DNA of 64,000 bases from positions 248,001-312,000 of the forward strand of contig JAHRHY010000018.1 in assembly GCA_019671135.1 (NCBI GenBank). Direction: 5' to 3'. The position numbers and the translations under genes were made by a program. This stretch comes from Linnemannia hyalina. Its lineage: Eukaryota > Mortierellomycota > Mortierellomycetes > Mortierellales > Mortierellaceae. The notes beneath the pieces were generated by a model. It saw only the letters and a program-made list of their open reading frames with translations. It was not told the DNA's origin and made no database searches. Positions 1-12,400 of the stretch are shown piece after piece. Positions within the stretch are counted from its first letter, which is position 1. Each line of letters begins with the position of its first letter.

Positions 1-1019
1 TTCTCTTTTTTCTTGGAAACACATCACCATGATCCCGGATAGTCGTTCATGGTAACCACTGCGTTTGTTTTTGATTTGCATCGTTAAAGGACCTCGACGA
101 TTTAATCTCTCGGTTGTTGATTGCAGTTTTTGACTACAAAAAAAAATAGAAGATTGAATGCCTAATATATTTACGACACGCGATAGCTCATCTTCTTGTT
201 GGCGGATTATTGACGTTGATAATATTGTTGGCCCTTTAAATAGTTTACGCGCTTGGGGGTGTACTTTTGTCTTTTTGTCTATGTGTCAACTCGTCCGATG
301 CGTTCCGACATGGAGAACCTGTGCACAACCCAGTCGATATCAACTTGACGACGGTTGCCAACTTTTATTTTTAGTGTAAGTTTTTTCTCACACATGCTGG
401 GATCGCGTCTCCTTTGCATCTACTTCCTCTTTTAATCATATGTATGTAATCTGAAATAAAAAGGAGGAGGATAGCCAAAACGGTGATAGTCTTGGCGTTT
501 ACAAGGCTTCATGAACATTTCTCACGGATCAAGAATGGCCCGAGATCCAGTTTACTATTGTACTCGCGTCGTCCAGCAGGGTTTCTTAGGTCGACTGCGT
601 TGATGTTTTTCATGTCCAAGATTCGTGGAGTTGGAGGAGGATCATTTCTTCCGCTAGATGTTGACATTCGTCAACTTTTTTTTCGCGTTCATTTTTTTTT
701 TGTGTACTATCAACGTGGTCAGTGGCGATAGGATCTCTGGAAGCGAGCATTATTTTTTCATCGCCATTTCCTAAAACTATACCCTTGGTGTATGCCCCCC
801 TCTATATTCTTCGAAACGGTTTCGTTATCGATTACAATATTTTCCCTCACCTTACTGATCCTGCTGAATGAGATGTGTTTTTTGATTGGAAATAATTGTG
901 GTCCTTTAAGTAAAGCTTTTAAGTTTCTCAAACAACTCTACGTTGCGTTGGTATTCCTTTTATCTTTATCCTTGGCGTCTTCACCGGATTTATCCATTGG
1001 TTTGGTATTGTTTGTACCT
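1..1019. other. No intact gene; AT-rich left edge
   Basis: Only short frames interrupted by stops are seen on both strands. The minus strand continues downstream of the polymerase relic and may hold the decayed end of the same element, but no motif is recognisable. No tRNA, TIR or tandem repeat was found. Confidence 0.4.
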
Positions 1020-2380
1020 TTGGATTTTAGATGATGCTTACCTTTGGTGAGATACCCATACAGGATCACACCATTTGGGTCCCAATATGGGGGTGTTTTT
1101 GGATGTCGATGGAGGAATAGATGGAATCCGTATCGCAATAATACATCTTTCCACCAGCATCGATGAGATCTTGGATAAGTTCGTGGAGTCTAATCCTTGC
1201 ATAGCTGGTAATAGCCGCAGATACGGAGACGTTTCACATCGGGTAACAAAACGTTAATCGTCTCATACGAGAGATACACATCTCCTTCCTTGCGGTATGA
1301 TAACTTGCCAATATCCGCGAGAGAATCCAAATGGTTGAGCATATTTTCGCCGTATACTCAAAGAACATTGAGGTCATATAGGTCAAATCCGAAGTATCCG
1401 TATCCGGGATGGGCTGTAATCTTCACAGTGTTTTCCAAAGTTTGGTTTCCCATTTTTCCCCCGCCTCGATCTTAACCCTGATCATGTCCTCGAAGAACTC
1501 TGAACATATAGGGGCCATATTTTGGGTGTATCCTCGGGCTAATTTACAACGATACCCGAGTTCTAATCCGCGTAGAAGTTCGACAGAGAATACTTGTCCA
1601 ATATTATAGTTCTAGAAGTTTAGGAACATGTATCTGTGTTTGTAGAATATATGGAGAAGTATTTTATCTTTCGGTGAAGAGAGTTACCTCTACCTCATAG
1701 AATCCAGGATTGTTCTCGAGGAATTTTCTAACCTCGTCACCTTTTATGTTTTCCAACCCATCTTTCAAAAGGGGTATTCCGTACGGTAGAAAGTTTCCAC
1801 CCACAGCTGAGTAAACGATGTAAAATCGTATGGAGAAATAGGTATGTTGGTGAAACATCCTCTACAAAATATCTCGGTCCTTCCAACCACCGTATGCTCC
1901 GGCGATGAAGTCTCTTACTTTTCTCGGAAATACGTATAATGGATGTTTGTCAGGGTTGTAATATCGTGAATAAATGATCTTGTTCGCGAATGACAATGTT
2001 GATACGTGATGTAGTGGGTTGGTGCCAAATTTGGCCTGTGATGTCTCTTGATATTTTTCGAGGATCTCGTAAAAAGCTGCACAGTCTTTCTTGTTATACG
2101 CCAATATTTTCTTACAATGGATTGTATCATCTTATGAAGCCTTAAGGATGTCTATATCTTCATCCTTTTTGGTTACGCCCATACCTTTGGCGAGTTTTTC
2201 AAGGGATTCTAGGATAAACGCGTGCAGCGCGTAAGAATCTCGGAATATAATTGTGTGTCCATTTCTCAAGTGGGTCTTAACTTCGAGGAATATCCCTTTG
2301 AGATCTCTGAGTTTCACTGGATGATCCAGCGGCGTGTTCAAATATTTTGTTAATGGTTTTAAAAAGAATTGTTGTATCAT
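1020..2380 (-). pseudogene. Relic of a protein-primed family-B DNA polymerase
   Basis: Minus-strand frames, read from 2380 downward, spell the landmarks of a DNA_pol_B_2 enzyme in the correct order. An exonuclease block with FRDSY lies near 2245. An Exo III-like NKKDC helix is near 2095. The FIAGAYGGW block (typical F-I-x-x-A-Y-x-GG) is near 1909-1883. A palm block with PYGIPLL is near 1790. The motif C YCDTDSI lies at about 1121-1145. These are spread over at least three frames with several stops, and the spacing between Exo II and Exo III is far too short, so an internal deletion is likely. Family knowledge: such polymerases replicate linear mitochondrial plasmids, Maverick/Polinton elements and related viruses from a terminal protein primer. 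Which of these was the source cannot be told here. The gene is dead as written. No terminal inverted repeat was found. Confidence 0.75.
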
Positions 2381-2711
2381 ATCAACAGGCCGAGTTTAGG
2401 TGCCTTTTTTTTGGAGTGTTTCAAAAAACACAAAGCTGCAGAGCGAATAGGCTTTTCAGATGAGCGGCTTCTTTTTCGACACGATTTATTGAAGTTTTCG
2501 ATCAGCCGGTAGCAAGGTGGCCGCGGTTGGAGTATCGGAAGATGGGTGTCTATTTTAGTGCTTTTTTTTTCTTGTGTAAGTATCGTCTGGTTTGACTAGC
2601 TGTCAACATCTTCGATATTTATTGACATTAGGATGGCGTTGCCGGCGATGAACGAAAGGGATACTCCCATGGTAATTTTCAGATCACCGTTGAACAATGT
2701 GGAGAAGGGTC
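2381..2711. other. Spacer between two minus-strand relics
   Basis: About 330 bases without a convincing frame. It separates the polymerase relic from the upstream minus-strand frame and may be the former intergenic region of the same element. Confidence 0.3.
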
Positions 2712-3690
2712 TCAATTGCAAGTTTTAAAAGGATTGTCTTCCAAAGGTAACGCGATATTTTGCAATTGCCGCATAATGGTTGAGGTACTGCAAATGTGCG
2801 TACTCAAACCCCATGGTAACGCCTCAACACCTTTGCAAAAATCTTCACAACGTACGCAACGTGCCTCCATTTGCCATCTTTTTGCACCATCACCCTCACG
2901 GCATATCCATTGTGGGGTTGAAGTATTCTTTTTCGAGAGCAACATCTTCGCAAATGACATGCTCTTCACGGCGTTGCATGCCAACAACATGACATCGATG
3001 GAGAAGTTCCTCCAATGTGCAAAATGGTACAAATCCACTACTCCTTCCTCCATTTTCGTAGGCGCATCCATCACTCTCCTCAAGTATACTTTTGCCATTT
3101 CGTCCAATGTGTCATAGTGGTCTTTCGCGATGTACTGTAAACGTTTGTTGCTACTTGTCAACCTTTGCCGGTGCTTCGTTAATTCGTTACATCACCATAC
3201 AAATGGAAAAAATTGGCCATCGATCGACGTCGCAGAGCTGGTGGGCGTGTCGGTACAAGTACGCGGTTGAGTGGAAGTGTAGGACATGGTGGTGTAGACG
3301 TACGCATTGTTGACAAATGGGTTGTGGACGTCTCGCTCATCCTTCATCAACGCATCAAAATCCTTCGACAACTTTTCCAACGTGTGCTATTCCATTGTCA
3401 ACGCGTCCGATGTGCGCAACCTCGTCGATAAGAGGTCCATATTCGTTGACGCCGACTTCAACACATCCAACATTGGGCCGGAATACTTTTCGCAGCATTT
3501 TCCCATCCGTTTGCTTGTCCATTCTCGCCAATGCTTCTTGGAATGTACGAATCGTTCCATCTAACACCGTTTCGCACTGCCGCCACCTCTTGCAGTGCAT
3601 CTAACGTTGGTGGTGCGTACTCTTGTGCATCATCCTCGTGGGTTTACGATTCTTTTTCCAATCTCTCGATCTCTTCTAGAAAAATTTTGG
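2712..3690 (-). pseudogene. Unrecognised decayed minus-strand gene
   Basis: A 149-codon open frame (3161-2712) is preceded by frames at 3380-3192 and 3600-3355 that read like one helical, charged protein broken by frameshifts and stops. For example, a helix with FQEALARMDKQ is followed by LEKLSKDFDALMKDERD and then by LDEMAKVYLRRVMDAP. The 149-residue part has a Cys pair (CVRCEDFC) but no family I recognise. It lies directly upstream of the polymerase relic on the same strand and has similar base composition, so it may belong to the same dead element. That link is inference only. Confidence 0.35.
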
Positions 3691-5374
3691 CTCTTGGCAG
3701 TTCATGCAGTGTGAACAAACTAAGAAAAAAGAAGAGCCTATACACGACAATAACATGGTGTTCTTGGTTTTGTATTTTTTCTGTTATACACTGAAGGATT
3801 TCGTCAAAATGAGAGTTGTTAGACTTTCTTTATTATCCGCTGTTGAGGATGAGCATCTGACGATATCGTACCGTAGGCTTTTCATATTGATGTTATTATT
3901 TTATTGTTTTGTCGGGGGTACACCAAATCGTCATCACTCTTTCCTTTATGTTTTCAATAAAGAAGAGTAGAATTGAAATGAATAAAAAAAAATTGTATTG
4001 AAAACCTGCTACGATGCGAATGGTGTTCTGACCTCCTACTTTTTCCCGGGATGTAAGGTTGCTAGTCGAGGATTGTGTATTCAACTTTTATCATAATGGA
4101 CACCTAGCGATATGGTTTGGGGTTTGACTGGTCTCATTCATTTCCGTTTCGTTCTTTCTTTTCCTCATGACCAAGCAAACCCCGATGATGTTTTTTCGTT
4201 CAGCGCTCATCTGTTCTTTTCAAGTTATTTATTTATCCGTTACTACTATTTTTTATTTTCACACGACAATAGAAACAAAAAGTTCAGAACAACAAGATGG
4301 GGTATTGACCTGACTTCTGACTTTTTTTTTCGTGTCGGTCGCAAATGGGTGGATGCATGGAGTTTGGGTCATGAAGGCCATGAGAAAACATAACCAAAAG
4401 AACAAAAGAAAATAATGGCTCAAGTAGGGTGCGAAAAAGGATGAGTGGCTTAACCTCGCGCATGACTTGATGGGTGATGGAGAGTGTGGAGCCATGAGAC
4501 CATTGCCGAAAAGAAGAATTGTTCCCAAACCTTCCACATGCCGGATGAATAAGTCCACATGTTTGTTTTAAAGCTGATGAAAAAAAAATTGTCGCAACGC
4601 GTTTTTCGATCACTACGACGCGTTGGATCAAGAAAAAAATTCGCGTTTGAATAAGCCAGAGAAGGAAGTAATTGGTCAGTAGCGAACGGTTGTTCTCGCC
4701 TTTGCCTTCAGCTAGTGTTGAACACATACAAATGGCCCTACTTCCTGCAATGAGCCTGAAGAAATAAGACAGAAAAAAGGCTTGTAGGACGACAATTTGG
4801 ATGCAAGGGAGAAAATAAAAGATCCCGCTCCAAGTTATCATTCTCATTCTTTCTTTTCTTCTCACGTCCACCGTCCTTCACCCACTCGTCCCGTCTTCTT
4901 TCTTACACCCCTCCAACTCCATGAATCGTGTATAAGAAAAGCGTTCAACTCGACCGATCTAAGCAACCCTGCTATACGAGGCGAGTACAGTGGTAAAATG
5001 AATCTCATATCAATCGTCTACATCGTTATCCTCTCTCGTCATCTTGTTTCAGTTGCGCTTCATCCCTTGATACTCTGAAGAAGATATCAAGGCTCGTGTC
5101 CTTCTACCTTTCTTCTTTTTTGTCTTTTCCTTTATCCTCTATCCTTTCTTTCGACGCAATCCATGTAGTACTTGACTTTTCTCTTTAAGCAAGAAAGCAA
5201 TAAAAGCAAAGAAAGATAGTGAATGTGTGCAGCCTGCCGTTTGTGCTTGTGTTTGTTTGATATGTAATGGTTTATTTTGAGAAAACAAAGAAAAAAAAAT
5301 AGAGCAATGAAGGGTATGCAAAATGAAAGAACAGAAAAAAAGACCCAAGACAAATGGCCCCCTCCTCCCACTCC
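3691..5374. other. Intergenic, no gene seen
   Basis: About 1.7 kb of AT-rich and T-tract sequence. The frames present have low-complexity phenylalanine/serine-rich composition typical of noncoding DNA. The right end holds the 3' flank of the RCF2-like gene. Confidence 0.4.
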
Positions 5375-6169
5375 TTATGCAGATAATGAAGCAGCAGCGA
5401 CCGCCTTGACAGGCGCAGAAAGAGCAGGCGTAGTATCCTTGACAATGAAATTGCCCTGGTTATCCTTGGCCAAGATCGCCTTCCACTGATCCGTCATGAC
5501 CTCGTTCTTCTTGTGGGTATTATCCTCCGTCAACTCGATAGCGGCAACAGCCATCATCGTCAAGACCGTAAAACCTTGGGCATACATACGGGCGGTGACG
5601 ATCCTTTGGGTGGTGGTGAGGCCCTTCCTGGAGAAGGTGTAGAGGAGCGAGCCACCCATGCAAGTGAGCCAGGAGACGGCGACGACTGTATTCCTGTTCT
5701 CGCGGACCTGGTAGTTCATCTCAGCTAAGACACCGCGCTGGGCACGGATCTCGGCGCGGGCGGCGTGGGCGGCTTCTTGGTCCAAGTGGCGAAGGAGCTG
5801 GCGGTCTTCGTACTGGACTCGGGCGTGGTCTCCGAACAGGATTGCCGTTGCAGCGGTACCTAAAATTTAGTTGGAGATAGGGGGAAGAGGGAGAGCAAGG
5901 TTAGGATGAGTCTGGCTTTTGAGATATGTGTGAGTAATGTATGTTACAGAGAGAAAGAGGAAGAGAGGCTTACCAGTGCCGAGAAGGAACTGTTTAAGGC
6001 GGGGGGAGATGGTCTGGTAGGTCTTTGAGTAGCGGGCTCCGGACATGGCGATGAGGCCTCCGGCGACGAGGGCAAGACCGGCACCCTTGGCGGCAGCCAT
6101 GGCAACCAACTGATCTTTGTCCTCATTGTCCTTGAGGTGGGGGCTCTTGAACTCTTGGATAGTAGTCAT
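5375..6169 (-). CDS. RCF2: RCF2-like respiratory supercomplex factor (HIG1 domain)
   Basis: Two exons, complement of 5375-5859 and 5974-6169, joined across a 114-bp GT-AG intron, give 226 residues (yeast Rcf2 is 224). Residues 66-76 follow the splice in phase 1. The C-terminal half carries the HIG1 hallmark RIVTARMYAQ at residues 151-160, between two hydrophobic segments (about 122-140 and 159-174). The N-terminal part holds an extra hydrophobic helix around residue 30. Rcf2 sits in the mitochondrial inner membrane and binds cytochrome c oxidase, modulating complex III-IV supercomplexes. The start at 6169 is the first ATG of the open frame, and a perfect TATAAAAG lies about 220 bases upstream. 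It is divergent from the ANT1-type carrier. The family call is confident; orthology to RCF2 rather than RCF1 rests on the length and the RMYAQ block. Confidence 0.82.
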
Positions 6170-6384
6170 TGTCGTTGTGGGAGTTATTTGTTGGAGGGAA
6201 AGGTATTATGTGTGGGTTGGATATGCTGAGTGTGTGTTGAGTTGAGAATCGTGAGAATAAGAGTGGGTGTGCGTACGAGATATCCTTGGGCGTAAAAAAT
6301 GGATGTCCTGGGGGTAGGTATATATGGTTGTTGAGTGAAGATGATGTTTGTTGTGTTCGGAGCGGGGTGTGAGGAAGGAGCCCC

Positions 6385-6392
6385 CTTTTATA
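6385..6392 (-). promoter_or_regulatory. TATA box of the RCF2-like gene
   Basis: On the minus strand the sequence reads TATAAAAG, a canonical TATA element, about 220 bases upstream of the RCF2-like start codon. The intervening 5' leader is rich in CACA/CT repeats. Confidence 0.5.
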
Positions 6393-7577
6393 AGAAATAG
6401 GCAACTGCGAAGCAGGATTGGGATGTGAGCCAATGCCGATGAGACAATTACCACTGATATGGGGTTGGAAAGGCGATCGTGTGTTGAATTTGAATTTTTT
6501 GTCTGTTGGTCGGGACCATCGGGGGGTGGCGTCGTTTCTTTATTTGCACTTCCCGTGTGTGTGAATAATGTCTCTGTGACTATGATGTATGTGTGCACTG
6601 GTCAAGGAACACCATTGTGTCCCCTCTTCTGAGCCTTCTCTTCCCTCTTTATTTTTTGCAGTCCCCTTCGGAATTGAACAATCAATTACGATACGGGAGA
6701 GGAGCACGGAGGAAAATGGAGCGTTAGGAAGGGATTACATTGGCTGTGTTTCTTTTTCCACCATCACGGTGATACCATATATGGACACATCACTTCCCTC
6801 ACCCTCTCACTCCCTTTCCCTCGCTTCCAACGTGGCGCTGACCTTTATTTCTTTCATAGTTGATCTTTTCCGAAGAGAAAGAAGAGACATCATTCATGGG
6901 CTAATCACCTCCGTCGGTTATCACTCAAACAGCAATCACCAACCCTCGCATCCAGGATGGAGCCGGAGCATATCCCTTTTCCTTTTCCTTTTCCTTTTCT
7001 TATTCGTTCTCCAGAAAACAAACAGAACTTCTCATTTTCCGTTCTTCCCTTCTTCCCTTCTTCCCATTCATTGTTCATGAAAAATGCCTCATACGCACAC
7101 ACTCCTCTCCTTCATTTGATTCTCCCTTTTCAGCCTGAATCCAATGACTTGGTACACCCGTTGCCTTGGCTTTACTCGGCTTATGCTCACCTTCATGATG
7201 CGGTGCTTACCCCTCTTTGTCTTTCTTCTCCACTTTCAGGGGAGAATTCAATCTTGCGTGACCAAATGAAATGATACCCTCTCCCTTTCATTTGCTCTTT
7301 ATCTCGCCCGATTCTTATCTCACACCCTCTTTTCCTCAACTCAATCGAACCTCCTCCCGTCAATTGCCTTGGCAATTGAACACAAGCAAGAAAACTGTCC
7401 ATGCAAAGAGACACAGACACAACAAGCAGGACAAACAGGCGTGCTCACTGAACACAACACAAACCCCTCACAACAAGCATCGACATCATCTTCGTCATCC
7501 ATCCCTAGAGCCTTTCCCGCTTCGTTCTTGTCATCCTCGGTCTACTGATATGCCAACGAGAGGAAACGAACGCCAGA

Positions 7578-7588
7578 AATATATAAGG
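7578..7588 (+). promoter_or_regulatory. TATA-like element upstream of the carrier gene
   Basis: The sequence AATATATAAGG lies about 385 bases upstream of the ATG at 7974 and is followed by C/T-rich leader. It is the best core-promoter match in the region, but the distance implies a long 5' leader or an unseen 5' intron. Confidence 0.35.
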
Positions 7589-7973
7589 GTGTCGATTTAC
7601 TGTATTTATCTTTCCCCCCTCCCACAACACCTATAGAAAGATCCTACAGTGTCCTCCTACCCTCCTACCCCGCAACCCAGACCCTGCCTGTCATTCACTC
7701 ACATCGAGAATATGGTTCCATTAAACAACATATGTGAGAAAAGGGGCTTCCTCTTCACATGCTGGCAGAAAAATAAAAAATTCGATCGCCAAGGTCACTT
7801 TATCCAACCAACTCTCCGCTTCCTGTCTACACTGCACACGCAACCACATACCTCTCTTTTCTGTTCTTTTCTTTCAACGGCTGGCCTCCTCTGCTCCTCT
7901 TTTCTCTCCTCTTTCTTCATTCATTCCTGAATCCTTCTCCACTCTCACCCTCACCCACCCGACGACCAAAGGA

Positions 7974-9254
7974 ATGACCTACGAGTTACCCCCCATCGGA
8001 CACGCCCTCAGCGGAGGCGTCGCAGCCGCCCTGGCTAACGTCGTCATCTACCCTCTCGACATGGCCACCACCCGCGTCCAGTCCCAGTCCACCAAAAACT
8101 CTTCCACCTCCTCCCTCACCTCCGGTCACCACACCTCGGAGGAACTGCAGCCTATCGAGTTCAAGCGCCCCACCCTCCCCGGTGCTACTTCTTCCTCGTC
8201 AGAGACAACCTCTTCCGTTTCCCTGGGAGAAGACGGCCGCAAGAAAACTACCCGTACAATCATCACCACCACTACAACCACCACCCGTGTCCTCTCTTCT
8301 TCTGCCACACCCAAGAAGCGAGTCCACTACACATCAGTCCCAGACGCCATCCGCAAGATCTACGCTTCCGAGGGCTTCTCAGCCCTCTATTCTGGTCTCG
8401 GATCCGACACTATCGCGACCCTGACCTCGAACTTTGTCTACTTTTATGTCTACATGGCTTTGAGGCAGAGGAAGGAGCATAGTAGGTCTTCGGGGCAGTT
8501 GTCGACGTTCCAGGAGTTGTTCCTCGGTGCTGAGGCGGGTGTTATTTCGAGGTTTTTCACGGCGCCAATCCATGTTGTCACGACGAGGCAGCAGGTCGTG
8601 GGCAAAGATCAATTGCAGCAGCAGCAGCAGCCACAAGGAACCCCAGGAACGACAGGAAAAGCGCAGAAGGTTTCGGCTCGGTCGATCATCCGCGAGATCT
8701 ATGCACAGGACGGGATCACAGGATTCTGGGCCGGATACGCGCCCACGGTGATCTTATCCATCAACCCCTCGATCACCTACTTTCTCTTTGAGACCATCAA
8801 GAAGTCCATCCTTGCTCGCCAACTCCAGGCCGCTCATTCCGGCTCTTCTTCCCCCGCAAAGTCAGTCCTGGCCGCCGCCGCGTCATTGACTTCGCTCCAA
8901 ATCTTCTTTATCTCGGCCTGCTCAAAGGCTATTGCCTCCTTCCTCACCTACCCCCTCATCCTCACAAAGACCAAACTCCAAACCAAGGTTCAAGATAACG
9001 ACACTACAACCAACCTCGGCGATGTAGAAAAGCAGGACGACCAACCAAAGAGCTTCAACGGGATCGCGGATGTATTCAAGACCGTCATCAAGGATAAGGG
9101 AATCGCAGGATTGTACACCGGTTGCCAGGGCCAAGTCGTCAAGGGGTTCTTCTCATTCGGATTGATGTACATGATCAAGGACCGCGTCGTTGCCTGGATG
9201 TTGACGCTTTTCTTGGCCATTCATAAAATGCGCAACCGTGTCACTTCCTCTTAG
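7974..9254 (+). CDS. ANT1: Peroxisomal adenine-nucleotide carrier, ANT1/PMP34 type
   Basis: An intronless frame of 426 residues in the mitochondrial carrier superfamily. The three repeats each show a P-x-[DLI] signature: YPLDMATTRVQ at residues 26-36, then TAPIHVVTTRQQ, and finally TYPLILTKTKLQ. The first repeat is interrupted by a Ser/Thr/His-rich insert of about 80 residues, a feature of fungal ANT1 rather than of the compact mitochondrial ADP/ATP carrier. ANT1 exchanges cytosolic ATP for peroxisomal AMP to fuel fatty-acid activation in the peroxisome. I chose the ATG at 7974 because it opens directly into the first helix; the frame continues open upstream, but that part is low complexity and lies in the leader. 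The gene converges on AVL9 with about 208 bases between the stops. Another peroxisomal or mitochondrial carrier is possible. Confidence 0.75.
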   Translation: MTYELPPIGHALSGGVAAALANVVIYPLDMATTRVQSQSTKNSSTSSLTSGHHTSEELQPIEFKRPTLPGATSSSSETTSSVSLGEDGRKKTTRTIITTTTTTTRVLSSSATPKKRVHYTSVPDAIRKIYASEGFSALYSGLGSDTIATLTSNFVYFYVYMALRQRKEHSRSSGQLSTFQELFLGAEAGVISRFFTAPIHVVTTRQQVVGKDQLQQQQQPQGTPGTTGKAQKVSARSIIREIYAQDGITGFWAGYAPTVILSINPSITYFLFETIKKSILARQLQAAHSGSSSPAKSVLAAAASLTSLQIFFISACSKAIASFLTYPLILTKTKLQTKVQDNDTTTNLGDVEKQDDQPKSFNGIADVFKTVIKDKGIAGLYTGCQGQVVKGFFSFGLMYMIKDRVVAWMLTLFLAIHKMRNRVTSS

Positions 9255-9462
9255 ATATTCATTTTCATCTCGCTTTGTTATTACAGAGTTTTTAATGATC
9301 GGATCGATAATTAAAGTACGCACGCATGTCTTGGGTTTCTTCTTCAATGCAAAAGTCCACACAACAAACCAACAGACGGAAAGGACAATGGACACCATGT
9401 CGTAAAAAAAACAGGCATTGGTTTTTACAACCATGATAATAAAAAGAAGACTAGTTTCTCTA

Positions 9463-12400
9463 TCAGGGAAGGAGTGCTTCGCCCAAAGCAACAGCATTAA
9501 CACCAGTAGTAGTAGACGACCCTGTTTCACTATCGCCTGCATCAACAACTGCAACATCTTTCGACCTCAATTCCTCCTGACTTGACGAGACTCCCAAGGG
9601 ATCATCCACCACCACTGTCGAGGCCTCAGTAGCCCCAATGACAGGCGAGGAAGGCACAGAGACCTCAGAAAAAGGCGAATACGACTCCCCACCAGGCGTC
9701 ACACTCCGTTCAGGAGTCGGTGTCAACAACGCCGTCAATCCCGGTTGTGCAGCCGCCACAGCCGACAATCGTGAAGCCGAAGGCGAAGCCAAGGGGGGAG
9801 TCGGAACAATGTTATCAAGAGTCTCTAAGGCCTCCAAGAGCTCCTTTTCGATCTCTTGTTGGCTTTCCTGATCGACATCCTTGACGAGTCCACCCCCACC
9901 GATTGACGACATGACTTCTCCGCCTCGGCTCAGTCTAGGTGATACAACAGTGGATGGCGTAGCTGGTACAGGTACAGGTGACACAATCGGCACGGGCTTT
10001 GTCGATTCATCAGCCACATTGGTTGATTTTCTCGTTGTTGCTGCTGTTGAGGCGTCGGCTTGCTCAGGAGACCCTGTTGCCATCCCAGTAAAGCTTAGAG
10101 GTGACCGCGCACCCTTGGGCGAAGTAGGAGACCTGGGCGATGCCTGTGACCGTGTCGGTGAACGAGGGGTCACAAACGAAAACAGCCCCGGCTCACTCTG
10201 CTGCTGCTGCTGTGACACCGCTAAATCGGGTCCAGATCCAGATCCAGATCCAGGGTTTGCCTTAGCTGCTCCCACCACAGGTTTAGGAGAGATCGCAAAA
10301 GTGGACGCAGTTGCACGGGCTCGTTCCTGCATAATCTTCTTCTTGCGCTCATGCTGATGCACCCGCTGCTGATACTGCTCCTCCGCCTCCCGCTGTGCAT
10401 CCAAAAGCTCCTTCTTCTTGGTCTGGAAGAAACTCGACACGTTCGAAAACATCCCGGCCGCCTTCTGTCCCAAAGCCGCCGTTGCCGCAGTGGCTGGTCC
10501 TAAACTTGAAGCGACTGACGGGACGGGTGATGCTGCCGCCGAACTTGTCCGTGATGCGGGCTGTTGTTGCATAGATGTACGCCGTGATGAGGATTTGTAT
10601 GATACTGGTGGTGAAATGGCGTCGTTGGAGTCGTCGTCTGGGGTAGCATCTGGATCGGGAATGGATCGAGCTGTAGGTTCCCGACGCCGATTTGTAGACG
10701 TGCTCCTGACAAGTCCCTTACCCTCTGCCAGTGAGGGTTCTCTTGACCGAGGGCGATAGATTCCTGGCTCTAGTGACGCGGGTTGAGGCCCTTCCTCCGG
10801 CTGCAACTTTTCAAACTCCTGCCACACCGAATCTGTTTAAATTGTTAACAGTAATTGTCGACAGTTAGTCATCATGCATGCTACAAGAATAGATTTGTCC
10901 AATACTGCAGACTTTTGAATCCGGTATGCGCTAACAATAACCTACCAAAAACGTTAGAGATCCGCTCGCGGCTCGTTGTCATGGCTCTTGAGAAGGACTG
11001 CTTCAATGGAACCAAGTTCTTGTCTATCCTCATGTCTTTCAATTGGCTAATAAATACAATACAAGGCGGACAAAATATTAGTCCATCGTCTCCACTACCA
11101 TAAATAATACCTCCACCTTGTCCATGAAATAGGAATCTTACTTCGCGAGGCGTCGTTGGACATGAGCGAGAGAAAAGTTGCCTTGGCAGGGGTGTCCTGG
11201 GGCCACAATCTCGTTCAGCAGCTCCCAATCCACATAGTCATTCCAGAGTTGGTAGTTAGGTGTCTGCTGCCATGCCCTGATGAAGTACGTTCCATAGTCC
11301 GCCGTCATGTCCCGGTCTGTAAAAGCAAATGAATGGTATATTGATGTTAAAAATTAGCATCCATCCTTTCAATCGCACTGTACACCAAACATACATAGAA
11401 ACAGTTCTTATCACTTACCACTGGGATTGCCCATGCCTTCGGTAGAATCCTCGGTCTGGGTGACTTTTTGGGCATGCTTGACGCTCGATAAAAGTGTCAA
11501 GATGTACTCTTCAAATTTTGCGCGCAGATAATCGTCACTTCCCGCATACTCCGTCTGAGAATCTGTGCTCTCACTTTCGTTAACAGCCTGAATAACTTCG
11601 TCCATCCACCTCCGGTCGGCTGATGTCAGGCTAAGGATCCCAGAGAGGGAGTCTTGCAGAAATTCGATAGTTCCTGGCTCAGTGTTGACAATGACATCCG
11701 TACCGCAGTCGCGGTTGTGTAAGAAAATGGCGTTGGTGGTTCCGATAATGTAACTCCTAGTGCGAGGGTCCTGCAAGATGTCGATCTGTTGGAGAGGCAG
11801 ATATGGCTGAAAGAATGAGCCCTCGCCAAAAATGTGAAGCGGCAGCCCCAGGTATTTGAAGAGTTCTTGCTTGTCAGTCGAGTGGGCTGGCGTCTTTGAC
11901 ATGCTGCGCATGTAGTCTTCCTGAGAGTCCAGCAAGGGCGATCCGGTATCCTGAAGTGACTTTAGCAATCCCGGCACCAACGACATGAGGGAGTACTGGT
12001 AGGTGCACAAGGTTTCCACTGGGTATCCAAAGAAAATAACCTATACATCAAAATAATGAAGACGATGCCGGATTAGAAATCCATTGCCGGATCCACATGA
12101 ACCCAGCATTGAAACTTCAACCTCACGGCAAGACCTACCCTCTTCTCGAGAAGCAGTAGCTTTAAGAGGACCAAGACCTTGTACTTGAACTTTTTAACTA
12201 GCTCCCGCAACGATGTGCCTATTGGAAGAAATTCGTTCAGTATTAGCATTCCTTTCCAGAGCAATCGAACTAGTGCCCATTCATCATCCAGTCAAGAAAA
12301 CTGATAGTGTCGACTCACCCATCAAAAAAGCAGAGTCTGGTATGCTCTCTGACACCGTTGCGTTCAGGCTGTCATAGAATTGCTACGGCAAGCGTGAGAA

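Larger units (their letters stand above)
6170..7973. other. Divergent intergenic region RCF2 / ANT1
   Basis: About 1.8 kb between two divergent genes. It holds a TATA box for each side, pyrimidine-rich tracts (for example four tandem CCTTTT units near 6977-7000), and no convincing reading frame. Confidence 0.4.

Noticed and set aside
9638..10759. Plus-strand frames (77, 158 and 113 codons) opposite the last AVL9 exon
   Set aside because: Antisense to the disordered Ser/Thr/Pro tail of AVL9, where stop codons on the opposite strand are rare. AVL9 splicing and homology decide the strand.
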